Assembly (NCBI GenBank): GCA_963663845.2
Contig: OY760650.2
Location: forward strand, 3,534,001 to 3,598,000
DNA length: 64,000 nt
Source of the DNA: Versatilivorator sp963663845
GTDB taxonomy: Bacteria; Acidobacteriota; Terriglobia; Versatilivoradales; Versatilivoraceae
Reading direction: 5' to 3'
Both the position numbers and the translations under genes were made by a program. The notes beneath the pieces are model-generated. The model was not told the origin of the DNA and made no database searches. It saw only the letters and a program-made list of their open reading frames with translations. Shown piece after piece: positions 58,515-64,000 of the stretch (within the stretch, counting starts at the first letter, position 1; the number at the start of each line of letters is the position of its first letter).

Positions 58515-58553
58515 GTGCGGGGGGTCCCCAGCAATGCGGATTCCTACCGCGAT

Positions 58554-58857
58554 ATGCTATGCCGTTGCGTGCCGCTCAGTTTCCCTGCGATTCTGCACCC
58601 CGCAAGCCGGCGCATTCCCCCTTGAGCCGCAAGAGTGATGGGAGCAGGCCCCCCCCCGGGAGCGCGGGCGTCCCGCCCGCATGCACCGCCGTCGCGTGCC
58701 GCTCAGTTTCCCTGCGATGTGGCACCCGGCCACCCTGCCGGCAGGAACGGCATGGGCTCGGCCGAAGCAGATCCCTGGCGCCGTTGCCGGTCGAACCCGG
58801 TAGAGGAAATGGCCGAGGCTGTGCCAGGACGTGTGCGGGCGGGACGCCCGCGCTCCC
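58554..58857 (-). repeat. Continuation of the split array and a family-1 element (58658-58857), reverse orientation
   Basis: After the intron the array spacer resumes at 58554 and leads to a palindrome at 58658-58680. A second, reverse-complement palindrome at 58835-58857 closes a 200-bp unit whose interior matches 10170-10368. The remaining 48 bases to 58905 show no gene. Confidence 0.88.
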
Positions 58858-58905
58858 GGGGGGACCTCCCTCCCATGACGTCTTCGCAGCATTTGCCTGC
58901 GTTTC

Positions 58906-60450
58906 TCACTGGGCGGCCCGCAGGCCCTTCCAGAGGCTGTAGCACATTCCCAAGAGAAGCAGCGCGAACGGCAAGCCGGTCAAGAGCGATGCCGTTTGCA
59001 GCGCCACCAGTCCGCCGCTGATGAGCAAAGTGATGGCGACGATGCCTTCGAAGGCGCACCAGAAGACGCGCTGAACCACCGGCGCATCCAGCTTGCCTCC
59101 GGCGGTGATGGTGTCGACGACGAGGGAACCTGAATCGGAGGAGGTGACGAAGAAGACGATGACCAGGACGATGGCGATCATAGAGGTGACGTCGGCGAAC
59201 GGCAGCGCCTCCAGCATCCTGAACAGGGCCAGTTCCGGTTGCCCGGCCTGCACCGCCTCGACCACCGCGGTGTGGCCGCCATCGAGATAGTGCGAGAGCG
59301 CGGTCGCGCCGAAGGTGTTCATCCAGATCGCCGAGACCAGCGTCGGGACGACCAGCATGCAGCCCACGAGTTCGCGCACGGTGCGTCCGCGCGAGACCCG
59401 GGCGATGAACATGCCGACGAAGGGCGACCAGGAGAGCCACCAGGCCCAGTAGAAGGTGGTCCATCCGTGCAGGAAATCCAGGTCGCTACGACCCACCCAG
59501 TTGCTGAGCGGTCCGATCGCCGCCAGGTAGTGGCCGATGCCGGCGACGAATCCGGCCCACAGGTCGAGAGTCGGCCCCGCCGCCAGCACGAACGCCAGCA
59601 GCAGCAGGGCCAGCAGCAGGTTGGCCTCACTCAGGCGCTTGACTCCCCTGTCCATCCCGGCGACCACCGATGCCATGGCGGCAAGCGTGACGGCGGCGAT
59701 GATCAGCACCTTGGTGGCGCCGGTGGCCGGCACGCCGAACAGGTGGGCCAGCCCGGCCGCCGTCTGCTCGGCGCCCAGGCCCAGCGAGGTAGCCAGTCCG
59801 AAGAGCGCCGCAAACACCGTGAGGACGTCGATCAGGTGGCCGAACCGGCCCCAGACCGCCTTGCCCAGAACAGGGTAGAACGCCGACCGCAGCGTCAGCG
59901 GCAAGCCGAGATTGTAGGCGGCGAAGGCGAGCGCCAGGGCGACGACGGCGTACATCGCCCAAGGGTGCAGGCCCCAGTGGAAGATGGCGGAGGCGATGGC
60001 CATCCTTTGGGCGGCAGCCGTGTCGGCGGCGTCGATCCCGAGCGGGGGATTCCGGAAATGGGTGATCGGCTCCGCCACCCCGAAGAACATCAGGCCGATG
60101 CCGACTCCTGCCGCGAACAGCATGGCGAACCAGGACCAAGCGGAGTAGTCGGGCCTGGCGTCCGGGCCCCCGAGGCGAATGCGGCCCAGCGGCGTCACCA
60201 CCAGCAGCAGGCAGAACAGGATGAAGAGGTTGCCCGCGCCCAGGAACACCCAGTCGAAGGTCGAAGTGAGCCAGGCGTGCAGCCCGTCGAAAGCGGCGGC
60301 CGCGGCGTCCCGGAAGGCCAGCACGCCGCCGACGAACCCGATGATGGTGAGGCTGGCGACGGCAAAGACCGGATGGTGAACGTCGAGCCCCAGGAACTGG
60401 ATGTTGTCCCGGCCGATCCGGTAGTCGGTCTGGGTAGGGTGAGTGGCCAT
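58906..60450 (-). CDS. BCCT family betaine/carnitine/choline transporter
   Basis: 514 residues, about 12 membrane helices. The family signature FLHGWTTFYWAWWLSWSPFVGMFIARVSRGRT lies at about 330-360; FAAGVGIGLMFFGVAEP supplies the glycine-rich TM3. It is a sodium- or proton-coupled importer of quaternary ammonium compounds (glycine betaine, choline, carnitine) used for osmoprotection or as nutrients. The C-terminus is short (SLWKGLRAAQ), lacking the long osmosensory tail of BetP, so activity is probably not stretch-gated. The start is at MATHPTQTDYRIG; the upstream open stretch is unconserved. Confidence 0.95.
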   Translation of the reverse strand: MATHPTQTDYRIGRDNIQFLGLDVHHPVFAVASLTIIGFVGGVLAFRDAAAAAFDGLHAWLTSTFDWVFLGAGNLFILFCLLLVVTPLGRIRLGGPDARPDYSAWSWFAMLFAAGVGIGLMFFGVAEPITHFRNPPLGIDAADTAAAQRMAIASAIFHWGLHPWAMYAVVALALAFAAYNLGLPLTLRSAFYPVLGKAVWGRFGHLIDVLTVFAALFGLATSLGLGAEQTAAGLAHLFGVPATGATKVLIIAAVTLAAMASVVAGMDRGVKRLSEANLLLALLLLAFVLAAGPTLDLWAGFVAGIGHYLAAIGPLSNWVGRSDLDFLHGWTTFYWAWWLSWSPFVGMFIARVSRGRTVRELVGCMLVVPTLVSAIWMNTFGATALSHYLDGGHTAVVEAVQAGQPELALFRMLEALPFADVTSMIAIVLVIVFFVTSSDSGSLVVDTITAGGKLDAPVVQRVFWCAFEGIVAITLLISGGLVALQTASLLTGLPFALLLLGMCYSLWKGLRAAQ

Positions 60451-60596
60451 GCGGGATCTGCGATGTGCCGGGTCTTCCGGAGCCCACGCCTGTTGACTCG
60501 GACCGCGTGGGCTGGAATGTCCGTCGGCCATCATACCCCGGCTCGCAATCGATGCCCAGCCGGGGGAACGGGGCATGCCCCGACACATCCCCCGAC
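60451..60596. other. Upstream region of the BCCT gene, no feature recognised
   Basis: 146 bases without a recognisable gene; it starts the 781-base gap 60451-61231, whose remainder is repeat DNA and hairpins described next. Confidence 0.5.
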
Positions 60597-60677
60597 GTAG
60601 GGGCAACCCTTGTGGTTGCCCGGTTGTTCCCGTTGGTCTGGTCAGTGCCGCCTCAAGGGCGTCCATAGGGGCGCCCC
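60597..60677. repeat. Partial family-2 copy
   Basis: GTAGGGGCAACCCTTGTGG at 60597 and GGGGCGCCCC near 60668-60677 match the inner part of the 144-bp element at 50836. The terminal CCAGGG/TCCTGG ends are missing, so only the core remains. Confidence 0.8.
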
Positions 60678-60692
60678 AACAGCTTATTGAGC

Positions 60693-60903
60693 GAGCCTTT
60701 TGCAAAATTCCCAATCGGGAACGACATGGAGGTAGCAAAGGTGAAGGGCCGGTAGCTCCGGCATTCACCACAAAAAGCACAAAAGGCACAAAATGAGTGG
60801 CGTGATTTCGAGTCTTGACGATCGGAGGGTTCTTTTTTGTGTTCTTGTGCCTTTTGTGGCCATTCCCGGAAAAGACCCCACTGCCGATTCTTGCAAACGC
60901 TTC
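60693..60903 (-). repeat. Family-3 element, about 211 bp, reverse orientation
   Basis: GAGCCTTTTGCAAAATTC at the left end and TTGCAAACGCTTC at the right; the reverse complement aligns with the copy at 20877-21072 along its length, including the CACAAAAGGCACAA blocks. The spacing differs slightly (211 against 196 bp). Confidence 0.82.
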
Positions 60904-60949
60904 ATTCCAGATAGACAAGCACGTTCCCCATTGCAGTATCGTGGGTTAG

Positions 60950-61075
60950 GGGAGAGCTGCGAAGCTGCGGTTGGAGTGGGTATCCGACGCGACGCCCCCT
61001 ACAAGCCATCCTTATAGAGCTGCGAAGCAGCGGCTCAGGGTAGCCCCGGGCGGAAGCCCGGGGTCGTATCAACCC
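60950..61075. repeat. GC-rich hairpin repeats upstream of the TIM-barrel gene
   Basis: Two palindromic pieces: GAGCTGCGAAGCTGCGG at about 60954-60970 with a related copy GAGCTGCGAAGCAGCGGCTC at 61018-61037, and CCCCGGGCGGAAGCCCGGGG at about 61045-61064. These resemble other short dispersed hairpins; no coding content. Confidence 0.5.
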
Positions 61076-61164
61076 TGCACTGCCACAGCCGCGAACGCGG
61101 CGAATAGAAAGCACCCTCCCGAAAAGCACTGCCTCTCGAGCCTTTTTGCAAACGGTTCAAGCGA

Positions 61165-61193
61165 TTGTCGGCTTGCTCCCGGACTGATAGAGT
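61165..61193 (+). promoter_or_regulatory. Possible promoter for the TIM-barrel gene
   Basis: TTGTCG at 61165-61170, 17 bases, TAGAGT at 61188-61193; only moderate matches. GGAGGAG (61218-61224) gives a ribosome binding site for the ATG at 61232. Confidence 0.3.
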
Positions 61194-61231
61194 ACGTCTC
61201 CCGCTTCACTCGGCTATGGAGGAGTACAAAC

Positions 61232-62236
61232 ATGGAAATCGCATTGATGGCGGCAAGCATGCTGGAGAGGTCCTGGGAGGAGATGCTGGACTCCTGCAAG
61301 AAGCACGGCATTCGCCTGGTGGAGGCCTGCGGGGGCGGGCACATTCCCAAGGTCCACTACGACCCGGTCAAGCTGGCATCCTCGCCGGCCGATTTCGAGG
61401 CCTTCAAGCGCAGCCTGGATGAGCGGGAGATGCAGATCTGTTCCTTCGGCTGCCACGGGAACCCCATCCATCCCAACCCGGCCATCGCCGAGGGGGCTCA
61501 CGCCGACCTGGTGGCCACCTGCAAGCTGGCCGGCCGGTTGGACGTTCACCACATCAGCCTGCTGGCCGGCACCCCCGCCGGCGGTCCCGACGACCAGACA
61601 CCCAACTGGATCATCAACTCCGCCTTCGTCATGTGGAAGGATGCCTACCGCTGGCAGTGGGAGGAGAGAATCATCCCCTACTGGAAGAAGGCCGCCGCCA
61701 TCGCCGACGACTACGGGGTCAAGCTGTGCATCGAGCCCCACACCGGCGACTGCGTCTACAACACCCAGACCTTCCTGCGCCTGCGCCGGGAAGTCGGGCC
61801 CACCATCGGCATGAACCTGGACCCCTCCCACCTGTGGTGGCAGGGCATCGATCCCATCGTTTTCGTGGAGACCATCGGCGAGGCCATCTACACCTGCCAC
61901 GTGAAGGACGTGGCCCTGGACCCGCGGTTGACCGCCCGCGACGGCCTGGCTTCCAGCGCCTACTACGACGAGTGGGACCAGCGGTCCTGGAGCTACCGCA
62001 CCCTGGGCTATGGCCACGACGAGTTCTTCTGGCGCAACTTCATCGTCAGCCTGCGCCGGGCCGGCTACGACGGCCCCCTCAGCATCGAGTGCGAGGAGCC
62101 CTACCTCACCGTGGACGACTCGCTGGCCAAGGCCGTGGAACTGCTGAAATACGTCCTGCCCAACGAACCGGCGCCGTCGGGCAACTGGATGGACGCCTAC
62201 CAACTGGACGACTACGAGAAGAACCTGGGGGGATAG
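61232..62236 (+). CDS. Sugar phosphate isomerase/epimerase-like TIM-barrel protein
   Basis: 334 residues from MEIALMAASMLERSWEEMLD. The xylose-isomerase-like TIM barrel (AP endonuclease 2 family) is indicated by GIRLVEACGGGH, ISLLAGTPAGGP, KLCIEPHTGDCVYN, IGMNLDPSHLWWQGIDP, YTCHVKDVALDP and LSIECEEPYLTV, which supply Glu, Asp, His, Asp and Glu metal ligands. Members epimerise keto-sugars or inositol derivatives or act as sugar dehydratases. It is cytoplasmic and stands alone, 58 bases before a convergent EEP gene. Confidence 0.9.
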   Translation: MEIALMAASMLERSWEEMLDSCKKHGIRLVEACGGGHIPKVHYDPVKLASSPADFEAFKRSLDEREMQICSFGCHGNPIHPNPAIAEGAHADLVATCKLAGRLDVHHISLLAGTPAGGPDDQTPNWIINSAFVMWKDAYRWQWEERIIPYWKKAAAIADDYGVKLCIEPHTGDCVYNTQTFLRLRREVGPTIGMNLDPSHLWWQGIDPIVFVETIGEAIYTCHVKDVALDPRLTARDGLASSAYYDEWDQRSWSYRTLGYGHDEFFWRNFIVSLRRAGYDGPLSIECEEPYLTVDDSLAKAVELLKYVLPNEPAPSGNWMDAYQLDDYEKNLGG

Positions 62237-62294
62237 GGGAGGGGAAAGGGATAGGAACAGGGATAGGGCTGTCGAAGGCTCCTGGAATTCTTCC

Positions 62295-63164
62295 TCAGAA
62301 GACGAGCCTCATGGCAATGGGACAGTGGTCGGACAAGCGTTTGCGCCAACGGAAATAGTTCGTCTCGCTGTAGGTCAGTTCTTCGAATGAATGGGGCTTC
62401 ACAGCCTTCCCGGCGATGGGTCCCACCACAATGTGATCGATGAATTCCGGGAACCTGCCGCCCCAGCACCTGGGCTTGCGGCCGGCGTTGACCCGGACTA
62501 TCGGCTTTGGATTTCCGTCGGCAATGAAACGCCAGAGATCGTCGCGCCGCCGGTCCATGCGTCGGTTGAAGTCACCCAGCAGAACAAAGGCCCGTCCCCG
62601 TTCCAAGCGCCGGTCGATCCATGACTCGAGCGGCCTCGCCTGGGACTTGAGATCGCGGCAGCTCCCGGTCGCGGGGCGGTCCAGGTCGCGGTCGAAGCAG
62701 CCGGACTTCAGGTGCACCGACATCAGGTCGATCTTCCTGCCGCCCATCTCCAACTCGATCACGGTGCCGTAGCGCAATCCCCATTTCGTGCTCAGCTCTC
62801 GATAGTCGGGCAGGCGACGGTATCGGACGCCCCTGCGGACGGCGAAGCCGGTGCGTTGCCTGGCGTCCTCACGGTGCGACAACTCGATACGGTATTGCCG
62901 TAGCGGAAACACCCGGCGGACAAAGCCCGCATCCACTTCCTGCAAGGCGACGACGTCCGCCTCCAGGTCATTTGCGTACGAGGCCAACCTGTTGTAATCA
63001 TTGGCCTTGCGTCTGTGACGATCGGGGTCCTCCGAGGTGAGCCAGTAGATGTTCCAGGATGCCACCTTGATCTCTTCCGCGCTGGCGCCGACCGAAAACG
63101 CCTTGACCAGGAACACCAGCAGGACCGATGCCGCCAGGGTTCTCACGGTTCTGTTCTTGGGCAT
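62295..63164 (-). CDS. Secreted endonuclease/exonuclease/phosphatase (EEP) family hydrolase
   Basis: 289 residues from MPKNRTVRTLAASVLLVFLVKAFSVGASAEE, a signal peptide. EEP motifs: WNIYWL with Asn38, LQEVD with Glu76, MSVHLKSGC, LLGDFNRR with the Asp-x-Asn pair, and the terminal SDHCPIAM with the catalytic His. Such secreted enzymes hydrolyse phosphodiesters of nucleic acid or phospholipids; this one carries no extra domain. An upstream open extension of 25 codons precedes the signal and is rejected. It runs against the TIM-barrel gene and is divergent from the next gene by 129 bases. Confidence 0.9.
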   Translation of the reverse strand: MPKNRTVRTLAASVLLVFLVKAFSVGASAEEIKVASWNIYWLTSEDPDRHRRKANDYNRLASYANDLEADVVALQEVDAGFVRRVFPLRQYRIELSHREDARQRTGFAVRRGVRYRRLPDYRELSTKWGLRYGTVIELEMGGRKIDLMSVHLKSGCFDRDLDRPATGSCRDLKSQARPLESWIDRRLERGRAFVLLGDFNRRMDRRRDDLWRFIADGNPKPIVRVNAGRKPRCWGGRFPEFIDHIVVGPIAGKAVKPHSFEELTYSETNYFRWRKRLSDHCPIAMRLVF

Positions 63165-63293
63165 GGCGCCTGAAGACCTGCCGTTCAGGATCCGATCTGT
63201 GAGCGGTCGCAACGCGGCCACTGTGTCATCTTGGAGCAAACCTGCCTATAATGAGGGCTCTTTTCAACTTTCGTCAAAAAACTGGAGTCGGCC

Positions 63294-64000
63294 ATGCCCT
63301 TTTCCAACGCTTCCGCAAGAAGTTCTGAAACCGAATACGGCTCTCTCACCCGCCGCGGCTTTTTCGCCGGCGTTGGCGCCGCCCTTCTCTTGAACGGCTG
63401 GAAGCCGGTCTGGGCGGCCAAAAAGGATGCCGAGTCCCGGCACGGATCCATCCGGGTCACCGACATCGAGGTCCACAACATTACCGAGGAGTTCGTGGAC
63501 TGGATTGCCTATGAGCTCAACCACTTCTACGGTCCCTGGAAACGGACCATCTACGTGGTGCACACCGACACCGGGCTGACCGGGCTGGGCGAGAGCGGAA
63601 GTCCGGAGTCCGAGGAGACCATCGAGAAATACATCGGCACCAGCCCCTTCGACTGGGTGGGGGACGAGAACTCCCTGGGATTGGGGACGGCCATGTACGA
63701 CCTGATGGGCAAGGCGGCCGGAGTGCCCGTCTACAAGCTCTTCGGGCAGCGCTACCGCCGCTGGGTGCCGGTGGCCTCCTGGACGGTCTCGACCCACCCC
63801 AAGCGCATGGCCCAGGCCGTCAAGAACTTCTCCTCCATGGGCTACACCTGGATGAAGTACCACCTCTCGCCCTTCGAGAACGTGATGGACCAGATGGACG
63901 CCATGCAGGAAGTGGCCCCCGAGGGGTTCCGCATCCACCACGACATCACCATGCACGGCACCAACGACCACATGTTCGAGTTGCTGGAGAACATCTCGAA
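63294..64000 (+). CDS. Tat-exported enolase-superfamily (mandelate racemase/muconate lactonizing) protein, truncated by the window end
   Basis: The first 235 codons are present. LTRRGFFAGVGAALLLNG is a twin-arginine signal after an 18-residue head. The start of the mature part, IRVTDIEVHNI, then VVHTDTGLTGLGESG and YDLMGKAAGVPVYKLFGQRYRRWVPV, are characteristic of the N-terminal capping domain and barrel start; IHHDITMHGTNDH holds the first likely metal ligand Asp. Substrate acids of the superfamily include mandelate, muconate and sugar acids; export of such an enzyme is uncommon but recurrent in Acidobacteriota and Planctomycetes. Confidence 0.88.
   Translation, partial: MPFSNASARSSETEYGSLTRRGFFAGVGAALLLNGWKPVWAAKKDAESRHGSIRVTDIEVHNITEEFVDWIAYELNHFYGPWKRTIYVVHTDTGLTGLGESGSPESEETIEKYIGTSPFDWVGDENSLGLGTAMYDLMGKAAGVPVYKLFGQRYRRWVPVASWTVSTHPKRMAQAVKNFSSMGYTWMKYHLSPFENVMDQMDAMQEVAPEGFRIHHDITMHGTNDHMFELLENIS

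Larger units (their letters stand above)
56642..58553 (+). mobile_element. Group II intron with maturase
   Basis: About 1.91 kb. The 5' end GAGCGCCAGGCTAACTGG lies directly after the last base of a palindrome and resembles the GTGCG consensus; the 3' end is TACCGCGAT, satisfying the AY rule. Domain V (58481-58514) and a domain VI hairpin precede the 3' end. Aligning the array spacer with the sequence after 58553 (ATGCTATGCCGTTGCGTG against ATGCACCGCCGTCGCGTG) fixes the 3' splice junction to the base by inference. The intron lies in plus orientation in the same direction as the palindromes. Confidence 0.88.

Noticed and set aside
56369..58680. Palindromes considered as integron attC sites
   Set aside because: No R/L box core (GTTRRRY), no integrase, no gene cassettes between them.
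1..64000. tRNA, rRNA, tmRNA, riboswitches
   Set aside because: I looked for conserved arms and aptamer cores and saw none that convinced me; a covariance-model search would settle this.

Overview
The window is bacterial, high in GC (roughly 60 percent or more by eye), densely coding and rich in dispersed palindromic repeats. Tat-exported oxidoreductases and hydrolases, PQQ-type propellers, BNR sialidases, PhyH dioxygenases, Gfo/Idh/MocA and mandelate-racemase relatives, a class III CoA-transferase and a fused OtsA-OtsB resemble Acidobacteriota or similar uncultured soil/marine heterotrophs. That placement is inference only: no rRNA, tRNA or CRISPR array was recognised.

Layout. 0-4 kb: leftward cysteine desulfurase, MnmA and HDAC-like genes (sulfur relay to tRNA). 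4-8 kb: McrBC restriction operon with a divergent HigA-like regulator. 8-19 kb: LDH2-type dehydrogenase, prohibitin-like protein, trehalose synthase/phosphatase, class IV aminotransferase, PQQ propeller, Hsp20, a HigBA pair with a frameshifted toxin, a creatinase-like M24 protein and threonine aldolase. 19-28 kb: leftward secreted sialidase, TPR metalloprotease, DUF4432 and alpha/beta hydrolase genes, then small rightward genes. 28-36 kb: AT-richer cassette of an unknown protein, a PIN nuclease and a 1962-residue DUF4011/SF1 helicase/Vsr-like nuclease/DUF3320 protein, preceded by a diverged copy of the helicase gene's 3' end. 36-45 kb: secreted glycan-type locus with two paralogous TIM-barrel proteins, amidohydrolase, esterase and sialidase. 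45-48 kb: DUF29 protein and a convergent type II R-M pair (Eco29kI-like GIY-YIG nuclease, HTH-fused SPPY methyltransferase). 48-56 kb: CoA-transferase, enolase, then an ADC-like, Gfo/Idh/MocA, PhyH, third TIM-barrel paralog, PhyH cluster. 56-58.6 kb: group II intron inserted in a palindromic repeat array. 58.9-64 kb: BCCT transporter, sugar isomerase-like TIM barrel, secreted EEP hydrolase and a truncated Tat-exported enolase-superfamily protein.

Three independent defence loci (McrBC; PIN plus giant helicase; Eco29kI R-M) are interspersed with catabolic loci. At least three families of short non-autonomous elements recur: family 1 (a strikingly constant 199-200 bp unit bounded by 23-bp palindromes), family 2 (about 144 bp) and family 3 (about 196-211 bp). 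They fill nearly every long intergenic gap, contribute the C-terminal codons of one gene, and one of them hosts the group II intron. The best candidates for something undescribed are the 28.8-36.2 kb cassette, the repeated secreted TIM-barrel family with its partner enzymes, and the repeat/intron relationship.
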